The position numbers were made by a program, and so were the translations under genes. Below, piece by piece: positions 15,442-23,843 of a stretch of DNA of 31,026 bases. The DNA is taken from NCBI GenBank assembly GCA_964540005.1, contig CAZILN010000162.1:1-31026 (forward strand), given 5' to 3'. Positions within the stretch are counted from its first letter, which is position 1. Every line of letters starts with the position of its first letter. This DNA is from CAZILN01 sp964540005 (lineage in GTDB: Bacteria; Bacteroidota; Bacteroidia; Bacteroidales; SM23-62). The notes beneath the pieces were generated by a model, which was given only the letters and a program-made list of their open reading frames with translations, was not told where the DNA came from and did not search any database.

Positions 15442-16569
15442 TCAGCTCTCGCTGAGCATGATCACTTCCACTACCCTTTCATTGAAAACTTCTCCATCCC
15501 TGGTAATACAGGTGCTGCGTACAATATCATCCTCAAAATCCAGGTTCAGCTTACCATCCGCATCAATAATCAGATTCAGGAAATTAACATAATTGTTTCC
15601 CAGCATCTTGCTGGCATCAGCCGGCAGCCTGGATGGAAAATTTGAGTTCCCGATGATCCGTACCTTCTTATGAATGATGGTCTCGTCCTTTTTGGTCACT
15701 TCACAATTTCCCCCTGAACCTGCAGCCATATCTATAATGACTGAGCCGGGCATCATGGACTCCACAGTGTCTTTGGTGATAAGCAGCGGGGCTTTTTTGC
15801 CCGGGATCTGGGCCGTACAGATTACTACATTTGATTTAGCCGCATGCTCATGGATCAGCTGAGCCTGTTTTTGTTTGAATTCTTCAGTCTGTTCCACGGC
15901 GTAACCCCCGGAAGCCACATCCTCCCTGGCTCCTTCCACTTCAATGAATTTTCCTCCCAGGCTCATTACTTCCTCTTTTACGGCTGACCTGACATCAAAT
16001 ACCTCAACCACGGCTCCCAGCTTTTTTGCCGTTGCGAGGGCCTGTAATCCGGCAACTCCTGCACCCAGGATCAGTACTTTTGAGGGTTTGATTGTACCCG
16101 ATGCAGACATGAACATCGGGAAAAAATTCGGAAGTTTGCTTGCGGCAACCAGTACGGCTTTATACCCAGCGATGGTGGCCATGGATGAAAGGATATCCAC
16201 CGCCTGTGCACGGGAAGAGCGGGGAACCATGTCGAGGCTGAAAGAGGTAACACCTGAACCGGCCAGCTGTTTAACAAGGGAGATATTGACCAGGGGATTC
16301 AGAAGAGAAATAAGTATCTTCCCTGATGGTATCTCATCCTCCTGTGGCGGATTGATCTTCATGACCACATCCGATTCCTGCAATACATATTGTTTTGTCT
16401 GGATGACAGCACCGGCATTTACATATTCTTCATTGCTGGCACAGGAAGATGTACCGGCATCCGATTCAATAAGAACGGTAATATTCCTCTTCACCAGGGA
16501 GGTGATATGTTCAGGCAGCAGGGCAACCCGGTTTTCATGCCCTCCTTCCCTGATTATTCCAATTTTCAT
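15442..16569 (-). CDS. pntA1: NAD(P) transhydrogenase subunit alpha-1 (NAD-binding part of PntA)
   Basis: Cytoplasmic NAD(H)-binding domain dI of the proton-translocating transhydrogenase, in the alanine dehydrogenase/PNT family. The 375 residues contain the N-terminal half (GGHENRVALLPE near 9-20), the conserved SRAQAVDILSSMATIAGYKA block near 119-137, the Rossmann motif GAGVAGLQA at 169-177, and VFDVRSAVKEEVMSLGG after it. The protein ends before the membrane helices, which are supplied by pntA2, as in other split PntA systems. It is the first gene of the operon, with its start facing the divergent 16897 operon. Confidence 0.96.
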   Translation of the reverse strand: MKIGIIREGGHENRVALLPEHITSLVKRNITVLIESDAGTSSCASNEEYVNAGAVIQTKQYVLQESDVVMKINPPQEDEIPSGKILISLLNPLVNISLVKQLAGSGVTSFSLDMVPRSSRAQAVDILSSMATIAGYKAVLVAASKLPNFFPMFMSASGTIKPSKVLILGAGVAGLQALATAKKLGAVVEVFDVRSAVKEEVMSLGGKFIEVEGAREDVASGGYAVEQTEEFKQKQAQLIHEHAAKSNVVICTAQIPGKKAPLLITKDTVESMMPGSVIIDMAAGSGGNCEVTKKDETIIHKKVRIIGNSNFPSRLPADASKMLGNNYVNFLNLIIDADGKLNLDFEDDIVRSTCITRDGEVFNERVVEVIMLSES

Positions 16570-16896
16570 TTCAGTAGCTGATTAATTATCATACTGTCAG
16601 GGAGTGTTACCCGGACAATCTTAGCATGTGAATCAAGTCCACGGGAATAAGCCGCAAAAATAATAATTTATTTGCATTAAACCGGACCGGGGTTTTATTA
16701 ATTACAGTGCAACCGCGGTCAAAAATAACCACATTCCCGTCCATCCAAAACTTATTCTTAACTCCCTGACTTAGAATGGTTATAAATTCCACATACTTCT
16801 TTACAATTCTATTTAATTCTAGACTGATTTTTAATACTTTTATTGACATAATGATAATTGGCCTGTAAATGGTCTCCGGATTGGAAGCAGGGGACA
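16570..16896. promoter_or_regulatory. divergent intergenic region between the pnt operon and the Stn-like operon
   Basis: This 327-base AT-rich gap separates two divergent redox operons and must hold both promoters. A minus-strand open frame across it (16607-16897) has no family resemblance and no good start context, so I treat the gap as non-coding. TACTTTTA near 16835 differs from the Bacteroidota -7 consensus by one base, but no matching -33 element is visible, so the promoter position is not fixed. Confidence 0.55.
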
Positions 16897-17379
16897 ATGA
16901 ATATCAGCCTAAACTTTCTCAACATGGAAACAGGATTCATTAATTCTATCCTTGACAAGTACCAAACCAGAGATCATGGCAGCCTGATACCCATCCTGCA
17001 GGAGGTTCAGAAAAAAGAAGGTTACATCACCCCTGAAGCTGTAGAAAAAATTTCAGGACATTTATGGATATCCCGGAGCCGGATATATGGTGTGGCTTCA
17101 TTCTATTCCCAGTTTAAATTCAATCCCCCCGGAAGAAATTCGATCAGGATCTGCCTTGGTACAGCCTGTCATGTATTGGGAGGAGATTTTCTCCTGAATG
17201 CACTCAAGTCAGAAATAGGTATTTCGCCTAACGAAACCACCCAGGACGGGAAATTTGACCTGGAAAGGGTTGCCTGCCTTGGTTGTTGTGCCCTTGCACC
17301 TGTAATTATGATCAATGATACTATTTACAGCAGCATGTCTGTTATTAAGCTGAGAGATATACTTAAACAGTATGACTGA
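16897..17379 (+). CDS. NuoE/HydC-like [2Fe-2S] thioredoxin-fold subunit
   Basis: Small iron-sulfur subunit of NADH-linked flavoprotein complexes (NuoE of complex I, HydC of bifurcating hydrogenases, HndA). The [2Fe-2S] ligands are C86, C91, C127 and C131 in the usual C-x4-C and C-x3-C spacing (CLGTAC, CLGCC). The N-terminal helical part (SLIPILQEVQKKEGYI, then GVASFYSQF) is also typical. I chose the ATG at 16897 (160 residues) because GGAAG and AGGGG precede it; a TTG at 16858 would add 13 unconvincing residues. The stop overlaps the next gene (ATGACTGA), indicating translational coupling. With the next gene it forms the HydBC-like module proposed to bifurcate electrons. Confidence 0.95.
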   Translation: MNISLNFLNMETGFINSILDKYQTRDHGSLIPILQEVQKKEGYITPEAVEKISGHLWISRSRIYGVASFYSQFKFNPPGRNSIRICLGTACHVLGGDFLLNALKSEIGISPNETTQDGKFDLERVACLGCCALAPVIMINDTIYSSMSVIKLRDILKQYD

Positions 17380-19237
17380 TTTTCAATCATTACAGAAACG
17401 ATCCGGAGAGGAATGGGAAGAACTGCAGCATTCTCCGGTGCCGGTGATCTATGTCGGAATGGGTAGTTGCGGGCTGGCATCCGGTGCGGGAGAGATCTGG
17501 CATCAAATTAATAAAATACTAAAGTCGCAGAAACTTGAAGCAAAATTATTAAAGGTAGGATGCATAGGACCCTGTTACCTTGAACCCCTGGTTGATATCC
17601 AGAAGCCCGGATCCATCAGGTTCAGCTTTAATAATGTCACTGAGAATAGCCTCAAAAAACTCATTCCAGGGTACTTATTAAACAGGAAATCAGGCATCAG
17701 GCCTATGGGACACCTGGGAGAGAGTCAAAAGCCGGTTGATGGGATCAAATCGCTGTGGGAACAGCCAATGTTAAAACAACAAAAAAGGATAGTCTTAAGG
17801 AACTGCGGCATTATTGATCCGGAAAACCTTCATCATTATATCGCACGCGGAGGTTTTGCCGGTTTGCTAAAATCCTTTGACCTTGGTGCGGAAGGAGTAA
17901 TAGAACAGGTAAAGACAGCAGGACTGAGGGGCCGGGGAGGGGCCGGCTTCCCCACCTATAAAAAATGGGAATTATGCCGGCAGGCAAAGGGGAGCAGCAA
18001 ATACCTGATATGTAATGCCGACGAGGGCGACCCCGGGGCATTCATGAACCGTTCCCTGATGGAGGGGGATCCCTATTCCCTGCTGGAGGGGATGATCATT
18101 GCAGCTTATGCTATAGGTGCCCGGGATGCATATATCTATATCCGGGCAGAATACCCACTGGCCATCGAACGCCTCAGGCATGCCATTCTCCAGTTGCATA
18201 AAAACGGATTGCTGGGTAAAAACATATTAAAATCAGGATATTCCCTGGAGATCAGGATCAAGGAAGGTGCCGGAGCCTTTGTCTGCGGTGAAGAAACGGC
18301 TTTGATAGAATCCATACAGGGTAGAAGGGGCATGCCCCGGAGCAGGCCTCCATATCCTGCAAGCTCCGGGCTCTATGGGCAACCGACAAATATCAACAAT
18401 GTTGAAACGCTCGCTACTGTCCCCAACATCATGCGTGAAGGTGGAAAATGGTTTGCAGGTACCGGATCTGAAAAGAGCAAGGGCACAAAAACTTTCGCCC
18501 TTGTCGGGAAAGTCCGCAGGACAGGCCTTATAGAGGTACCTATGGGAACCACCCTTAGGGAAATAATATTCGACATAGGCGGTGGCAGCCGTAAAAAATT
18601 CAAAGCGGTCCAGACCGGCGGTCCATCCGGGGGTTGCCTTTCAGAGGATTATCTCGATCTGCCTGTGGACTATGAATCGCTTTCCGGGGCGGGATCCATT
18701 ATGGGTTCGGGCGGATTGATAGTCATGGATGAAGATACCTGTATGGTTGATGTAGCCAAATATTTTCTCAATTTCACCAGCCAGGAAAGTTGCGGTAAAT
18801 GCACACCCTGCAGGATAGGAACACAGCGCATGGTTGAGATCCTTGAAAAGATCACCGAAGGAAATGCCGTGGCAGATGATATCAGGATACTTGAAGAGGT
18901 AGCAGAAACAGTAAAAAAAGGATCCTTATGCGGCCTCGGACAGACGGCACCCAACCCGGTGCTGACAACCCTGCAGTATTTCAGGAATGAATACGAGGAA
19001 CATGTGGAACATAAACGATGCGGGGCAGCCGTATGCCGTGAACTGGTAGAATACAGGGTAGTCAAGGAAAAATGCACCGGTTGCCAGAGATGTGTCGATG
19101 TATGCCCGACAGGTGCCATCACCGGACCAAGGTCCGAGCCGCACTACCTCGATTTGGATAAATGTATCAAATGCCGCGCCTGCTATGAAATATGCCGCTT
19201 TGATGCCATAGCCGGTGACGCCATTGTCATTGAGTGA
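17372..19237 (+). CDS. NuoF/HydB-like NADH-binding FMN/iron-sulfur subunit
   Basis: The flavin subunit where NADH is expected to react. Domain order is an N-terminal thioredoxin-like [2Fe-2S] domain (C33, C64, C68), a NuoF core with the FMN/NADH glycine-rich loop GRGGAGFP at 187-194 and GAGAFVCGEETALIE near 299-313, a [4Fe-4S] site (C474, C477, C480, C520) and a C-terminal 2[4Fe-4S] ferredoxin domain (C568/571/574/578 and C598/601/604/608). This longer layout of 621 residues matches HydB/HndC of electron-bifurcating hydrogenases rather than plain complex I NuoF. No [FeFe]-hydrogenase gene follows, so the partner differs. The N-terminal cluster shows only three of four expected cysteines. It overlaps the neighbouring genes at both ends. 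Confidence 0.95.
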   Translation: MTDFQSLQKRSGEEWEELQHSPVPVIYVGMGSCGLASGAGEIWHQINKILKSQKLEAKLLKVGCIGPCYLEPLVDIQKPGSIRFSFNNVTENSLKKLIPGYLLNRKSGIRPMGHLGESQKPVDGIKSLWEQPMLKQQKRIVLRNCGIIDPENLHHYIARGGFAGLLKSFDLGAEGVIEQVKTAGLRGRGGAGFPTYKKWELCRQAKGSSKYLICNADEGDPGAFMNRSLMEGDPYSLLEGMIIAAYAIGARDAYIYIRAEYPLAIERLRHAILQLHKNGLLGKNILKSGYSLEIRIKEGAGAFVCGEETALIESIQGRRGMPRSRPPYPASSGLYGQPTNINNVETLATVPNIMREGGKWFAGTGSEKSKGTKTFALVGKVRRTGLIEVPMGTTLREIIFDIGGGSRKKFKAVQTGGPSGGCLSEDYLDLPVDYESLSGAGSIMGSGGLIVMDEDTCMVDVAKYFLNFTSQESCGKCTPCRIGTQRMVEILEKITEGNAVADDIRILEEVAETVKKGSLCGLGQTAPNPVLTTLQYFRNEYEEHVEHKRCGAAVCRELVEYRVVKEKCTGCQRCVDVCPTGAITGPRSEPHYLDLDKCIKCRACYEICRFDAIAGDAIVIE

Positions 19238-21633
19238 ACAGACGGATACTGAAAAACAAAAGAATGAGTGAGTCCGGAAACCATATTACAGCAAAAATCG
19301 ACGGGAAGGTGATCCACGCCAGGAAAGGCCTTACGATCCTGGAAGCAGCAAGGAAATCGGGGATTTACATCCCGACACTTTGCTACCTTGAAAACCTGGA
19401 ATCATATGGCGGGTGCCGGCTGTGTATAGTCGAGGTAAAAAACATGAAAGGCCTGCCCACCTCATGCACCACCCCACTCGAAGACGGAATGGACATAAAA
19501 ACCAAAACTCCTCAGCTTCAGAAACTCAGGGCTGAGATACTGGAACTGAGCCTTTCAGAACACCCCTATACCTGCCTCGTTTGCAAGGATAAAAAGGAAT
19601 GTACGGATTATATGCACACCACCAGAAAAGTAAGCACCATCACAGGATGCAACTTCTGCAGCAGCAGCGGGGATTGTGAGTTGCAGGACCTGGTGGATTA
19701 CCTTGAAATAAAGGATGTCAAATACCCCATTACTTACAGGGGCATTCCCCCGGTAAAGGACAATCCATTCTATGACCTGGATTACAATCTGTGCATACTC
19801 TGCGGGCGCTGTGTCAGGATCTGTAACGAAGAGCGAAACAGCAATGTTCTTGCGTTTATCCAGCGTGGAAATTCCACAATAATAGGAACGGCTTTCAACG
19901 AACCGCAGAAAGATGCCGGGTGTGAGTTTTGCGGTGCCTGCGTGGATGTCTGTCCCACAGGATCCATATCTGAAAAAATCGGCAAATGGACAGGCTTACC
20001 TGACAGATCCACAGAAACATACTGTGCCTTCTGTCCGCTTGCATGCCGGATGAATGTTAATACCCGGGGAGACAGGATAATTAATGTGGGTGCAAAGCCC
20101 GGTGGGCGGACCAATCCCCCCCAGCTCTGCCTGAGGGCCAAGTTCCTGGCTGCCGATATGAACCATCACCCTGACAGGATAACAGTCCCGAAGATCCGCA
20201 GGAAAGGAAAATGGACCGAAGTAAGCTGGAAGGAAGCCATAGAATTTACCAGCTCCAATCTCGAACGGTACAGGGGAAACCAGTTCGGGGTCATCTGTTC
20301 GGCACAGGATACTATCGAAGAGAATTATATCCTGCAGAAATTTTCAAGGAAAGTAATGAGGTCAAATAATATTGATCTCATGGCTTCATACCCGGACAGG
20401 AACCTGCTGAAGGATATTCATGGGTATTATTCAGAATATCCCCCTGCCGGATTAGCGGATATTGAAAAGGCAGATACCCTGCTTGTTCTCGCCAGTGATG
20501 CCTCAGTGTCACACCCCCTTCTTGAAAACAGGATACGAAAAGCCTTTAACAGGGGGAAAGAAGTTATGTATGCAGGTGCATACCGGACAAGGACCTCAAA
20601 TTTTGCAAGGCAGGAGATCAATTATACTCCCGGACAGGATCATAATTTCCTGTATCTGCTCCTGTCAGAACTGGCAGGGACTATAACATCCGGCAACCAG
20701 GATACAATAAGGAAACAGTTTAAGAAGGAAGACATCCTGAGGGCATCAAAGCTATGCGGAGTGAAAGCTGATGTGATCAAACCGTTTGTAAAAAACCTCT
20801 CGGCATCCAGGAATCTGCTGATCGTTGCCGGTGATGACCTGATGCGTCATCCCTCAGCCAGGGAAATTTTCCACATGCTGATGAATATTCATTTACTCAA
20901 AAGCGGGAAACAGAAATGCCGGATCATGCTCCCGGGGTATGAAGGCAATCTGTATGCCGGTTCTTTAATAGGAGTGCATCCTGATTATCTTCCCGGTTTT
21001 ATGGCCCTTGAAGATGAGACTGCCATCGGAAAATGGAACCACAACTGGGAAACCGTTCTGAGCAGTATCAGGGGTTTATCCTGCAAGGAAATGACAGATA
21101 ATATCAGGGATGACTGTATCACTGCCCTCATGGTGGCCGGTAATATGCCTGTCACACCCAAACTGGCCGGCCTGAAATTCCTCGTCCAGTTCAACATGTT
21201 TGAGACAGCCCTTTCGCAGCATGCCAGTGTTCTGTTTCCTGTTACCAGTTTCCTTGAGAATGATGGACATATAATCAACATGGAGGGACGACTGCTGGAA
21301 CTGGGCGGGGTCGTAGCCGGTCCTGAAAAAGTCAGGACCATTCCGCAAATCATTGCAGATCTGGCAGGCACCATGCAGGAATCAGGGTTCACCTCTATCA
21401 AACCCGAAAATATTTTCGAAGAAATTGATTCATTTACAGGTATTTGCAGGAAGGTCAAGGGGAAGAAAACCATGAAGTATCATCCGATCACAATGAAACC
21501 GGAAAAACCTGATAAGAATAAAACTGATAAGACAATATCCGATTATTATCACTACAGTTACCGGGGTAACAGGCTGTCTGACCTGATACCTGATCTGCAA
21601 CACATTATTAATGAAGGAACAGAAAAAGCCTGA
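19234..21633 (+). CDS. NuoG / formate-dehydrogenase-like iron-sulfur subunit lacking the catalytic Cys/Sec
   Basis: A 799-residue electron-wire protein. From the N terminus: [2Fe-2S] ferredoxin domain (C50, C61, C64, C78), a NuoG-type His-Cys cluster region (H110, C114, C117, C123) with an unusual insert before C139, C142 and C148-ELQD, two ferredoxin-type [4Fe-4S] sites (C187/190/193/197 and C230/233/236/240), then a molybdopterin-oxidoreductase fold with its own [4Fe-4S] motif (C264, C267, C271, C299). In formate dehydrogenases a Cys/Sec-His pair follows the NNVD motif; here NNID (378-381) leads to Pro387-Asp388, so formate oxidation is unlikely. The GTG at 19234 overlaps the previous stop (GTGA); ATG 19264 is an alternative start. 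The last ~70 residues are poorly conserved. Confidence 0.9.
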   Translation: MNRRILKNKRMSESGNHITAKIDGKVIHARKGLTILEAARKSGIYIPTLCYLENLESYGGCRLCIVEVKNMKGLPTSCTTPLEDGMDIKTKTPQLQKLRAEILELSLSEHPYTCLVCKDKKECTDYMHTTRKVSTITGCNFCSSSGDCELQDLVDYLEIKDVKYPITYRGIPPVKDNPFYDLDYNLCILCGRCVRICNEERNSNVLAFIQRGNSTIIGTAFNEPQKDAGCEFCGACVDVCPTGSISEKIGKWTGLPDRSTETYCAFCPLACRMNVNTRGDRIINVGAKPGGRTNPPQLCLRAKFLAADMNHHPDRITVPKIRRKGKWTEVSWKEAIEFTSSNLERYRGNQFGVICSAQDTIEENYILQKFSRKVMRSNNIDLMASYPDRNLLKDIHGYYSEYPPAGLADIEKADTLLVLASDASVSHPLLENRIRKAFNRGKEVMYAGAYRTRTSNFARQEINYTPGQDHNFLYLLLSELAGTITSGNQDTIRKQFKKEDILRASKLCGVKADVIKPFVKNLSASRNLLIVAGDDLMRHPSAREIFHMLMNIHLLKSGKQKCRIMLPGYEGNLYAGSLIGVHPDYLPGFMALEDETAIGKWNHNWETVLSSIRGLSCKEMTDNIRDDCITALMVAGNMPVTPKLAGLKFLVQFNMFETALSQHASVLFPVTSFLENDGHIINMEGRLLELGGVVAGPEKVRTIPQIIADLAGTMQESGFTSIKPENIFEEIDSFTGICRKVKGKKTMKYHPITMKPEKPDKNKTDKTISDYYHYSYRGNRLSDLIPDLQHIINEGTEKA

Positions 21634-21634
21634 G

Positions 21635-22465
21635 ATGATAAAGCTGCTTGAAAAGACAGAAATTGCTCCTAATGTATATGCCTGTACGGTAAGTGCCCGG
21701 GATATTGCCAGGAAAGTGCAGCCGGGACAATTCATCATCATAATCCCTGATGAGTACAGTGAGAGAACACCCATTACTGTTGCAGACTGGAATATAAAAG
21801 AAGGTACCCTGAGTTTTATTTTCCTCGACATAGGCTCCAGCACACACCGGCTGGCAGAATTAAAACCCGGAGATCAAATATATTCCCTTACCGGGCCATT
21901 GGGAAAATCTTTTGAAATCAAAAAACACGGTACTGTCGGCCTGGTTGGAGGATGTTATGGAATCGGCGGTGTTTATCCTGCAGCACGGGCACTGAAGAAA
22001 AAGGGTAATAGGGTGATCAGCTATTCAGAAGCCAGGAGCAAATTCCTGCTTTACTGGAACGATAAACTTGAAAAGGCCTCTGATGAAGTACGATATGCCA
22101 CGGCAGACGGCTCACTGGGATTTAAAGGCCATGCCCACGACCGCCTTGAATCCGACCTGAAATCCGGCATGAAGTATGACCTGATCATTGCGGTCGGTTG
22201 CACCTTTATGATGTACCGCATATCACAGGTAACAAAGCCCTACGGGGTGCGGACAATAGTAAGTATGAACCCTATCATGATAGACGGGACGGGCATGTGC
22301 GGGGCATGCCGTATCGAGGTGGATGATACCACCAGGTTTGCCTGTGTCGACGGGCCCCATTTTGACGGACATAAAATCAACTGGGACCTGATCCTGGCAC
22401 GCAGGAAAGCATACCTGGAGGAAGAAATCATTTCAAAGGAAAGAAACCACTATGGCGAAAGTTAG
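21635..22465 (+). CDS. NfnA/SudB-like FAD and [2Fe-2S] flavoprotein subunit (Stn-like operon)
   Basis: Ferredoxin-NADP reductase-like protein of the PyrK/SudB/NfnA family, 276 residues. The FAD-binding motif is RTPIT at 44-48. The C-terminal [2Fe-2S] site shows D217, C222, C225 and C237 (DGTGMCGAC, FACVDGP), the Asp-plus-three-Cys arrangement known from Pyrococcus SudB. I prefer ATG 21635, which lies directly after the previous stop and makes the N terminus (MIKLLEKTE) align with the paralogue at 26319-27152 (MNKIVEKEY); ATG 21611 would overlap the previous gene by 23 bases. The nucleotide-binding glycine loop is altered (GGCYGIGG instead of GGGVGVAP), so NAD(H) binding may be changed. Confidence 0.92.
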   Translation: MIKLLEKTEIAPNVYACTVSARDIARKVQPGQFIIIIPDEYSERTPITVADWNIKEGTLSFIFLDIGSSTHRLAELKPGDQIYSLTGPLGKSFEIKKHGTVGLVGGCYGIGGVYPAARALKKKGNRVISYSEARSKFLLYWNDKLEKASDEVRYATADGSLGFKGHAHDRLESDLKSGMKYDLIIAVGCTFMMYRISQVTKPYGVRTIVSMNPIMIDGTGMCGACRIEVDDTTRFACVDGPHFDGHKINWDLILARRKAYLEEEIISKERNHYGES

Positions 22466-23843
22466 TCCGGTTAAAACCCCCATGCGGGAACAGCCAGCTG
22501 CGGAACGCATCAGGAACAATGATGAGGTTCCCTTCGGTTATTCTCCGCAGGAAGCTGTGCTTGAAGCCAAAAGGTGCATTATGTGCAAAAACCCCGGATG
22601 CATTGAAGGCTGTCCGGTTGAAATAGACATTCCCGGGTTCATCCGGCTGATTACAGAAAAAAAATTCAAGGAGGGCGTCACTCTCCTTAAAGAAAAGAAC
22701 ATCCTGCCTGCCATATGCGGAAGGGTATGCCCGCAGGAAGAACAGTGCGAGAAAAAATGCGTGCTGGGTGTAAAGAATGAACCGGTCGCCATAGGCAGGC
22801 TGGAAAGGTTCCTGGCGGACTGGGAAGCAGAGCAGGGAGAAGCGGAACTTCCCCCCAAACCCGCTCCCACCGGTAAAAAAATTGTCATCGTGGGTGCCGG
22901 TCCGGCCGGCATAACCGCTGCCGCCGACCTGGTCAGGCTGGGACACAAGGTCGATATGTTCGAAGCCCTGCACCAGCCCGGCGGTGTCCTGGTATACGGC
23001 ATCCCTGAATTCAGGCTGCCCAAGGAAATAGTCTTCAGGGAGATCAATTACCTGGAGCGCCTGGGTGTAAAACTGTATACCAACCAGGTGATAGGGATGA
23101 TAAAGAGCATTGATGAGCTGCTCAATGAATATGATGCTGTGTTCCTGGGTACGGGAGCCGGACTGCCATGGTTCCTGGAGGTCCCGGGTGAAAACCTGAA
23201 CGGCATCTATTCGGCCAACGAATACCTGACCAGGGCCAACCTGATGAAGGCTTACCTCTTCCCCAAATACAAAACACCTATTGTCAGGGGAAAGAGGGTC
23301 GCCACGGTGGGAGGCGGCAATGTTGCCATGGACTGTGCCCGTACGGCCCTGCGCCTGGGTGCGGAGAAATCCATCATTATATACCGCAGGTCCCTCGGTG
23401 AGATGCCTGCCCGTAATGAAGAGATACACCATGCCGAAGAGGAAGGGGTTATCTTCCAGCTGCTTTCCAATCCTGCGGCTTTCCACGGAGGTGAGAACAA
23501 CTGGGTAAAGGAGGTTGAGTGCATCAGGATGAAACTGGGTGAACCGGACGATTCAGGAAGAAGACGGCCGGTACCCATACCCGGTGCCAATTTCAGGATG
23601 CCCGTTGACGTTGCTGTTATTGCCATAGGCAACAGTCCTAATCCCTTGATACCAAACACCACCCCGGATATTGAAACAGGGAAATGGGGGAATATTGTTA
23701 CGGATCCGGAAACAGGTAAGACTTCAAAACCGGGTGTATTCGCCGGGGGTGATGTGGCTACAGGCGCCGCTACAGTCATCCTGGCCATGGGTGCCGGAAA
23801 GACAGCCGCACGGAGTATTCATCAGTACGTGATGAACAAATAA
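22452..23843 (+). CDS. NfnB/GltD-like FAD, NADPH and two [4Fe-4S] flavoprotein subunit (Stn-like operon)
   Basis: Glutamate-synthase small-subunit-like oxidoreductase, 463 residues, and the probable NADP(H) site of the complex. N-terminal cysteines C42, C45, C50, C54 and C89, C93, C99, C103 bind two [4Fe-4S] clusters. FAD motif GAGPAG is at 148-153, YGIPEFRLP near 182-190, the NADPH Rossmann motif GGGNVAMD at 287-294, RRSLGEMPAR for the NADP phosphate near 312-321, and the C-terminal FAGGD motif. AAAGGAAAG lies a good distance before the ATG, and the gene overlaps the previous one by 14 bases. No glutamate synthase large subunit is nearby, so glutamate synthesis is not indicated. It ends 13 bases from a convergent gene. 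Confidence 0.94.
   Translation: MAKVSPVKTPMREQPAAERIRNNDEVPFGYSPQEAVLEAKRCIMCKNPGCIEGCPVEIDIPGFIRLITEKKFKEGVTLLKEKNILPAICGRVCPQEEQCEKKCVLGVKNEPVAIGRLERFLADWEAEQGEAELPPKPAPTGKKIVIVGAGPAGITAAADLVRLGHKVDMFEALHQPGGVLVYGIPEFRLPKEIVFREINYLERLGVKLYTNQVIGMIKSIDELLNEYDAVFLGTGAGLPWFLEVPGENLNGIYSANEYLTRANLMKAYLFPKYKTPIVRGKRVATVGGGNVAMDCARTALRLGAEKSIIIYRRSLGEMPARNEEIHHAEEEGVIFQLLSNPAAFHGGENNWVKEVECIRMKLGEPDDSGRRRPVPIPGANFRMPVDVAVIAIGNSPNPLIPNTTPDIETGKWGNIVTDPETGKTSKPGVFAGGDVATGAATVILAMGAGKTAARSIHQYVMNK

Noticed and set aside
16851..16870. Start of the NuoE-like gene at TTG 16858
   Set aside because: The ATG at 16897 has Shine-Dalgarno-like sequences before it, and the extra 13 residues show no family similarity.
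16607..16897. Minus-strand open frame of 96 codons in the divergent gap
   Set aside because: It would overlap the regulatory region of both operons, has no recognisable features, and is AT-rich like non-coding DNA.
16897..21633. Complex I (NADH:quinone oxidoreductase) nuoEFG operon
   Set aside because: No membrane subunits are nearby, the NuoF-like protein has HydB-type extra N- and C-terminal iron-sulfur domains, and the operon continues into NfnA/NfnB-like genes.
19234..21633. Active NAD-dependent formate dehydrogenase alpha subunit
   Set aside because: The catalytic Cys/Sec-His pair is replaced by Pro-Asp.
22428..23486. Minus-strand open frame of 352 codons opposite the NfnB-like gene
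   Set aside because: It is fully antisense to a gene with clear cofactor motifs, its product resembles no family and is Phe/Gln/Gly-rich as expected of a complementary frame.
22452..23843. Glutamate synthase small subunit (gltD)
   Set aside because: No glutamate synthase large subunit is present, and the gene is overlapped with an NfnA-like gene; the same applies to the copy at 24774-26315.
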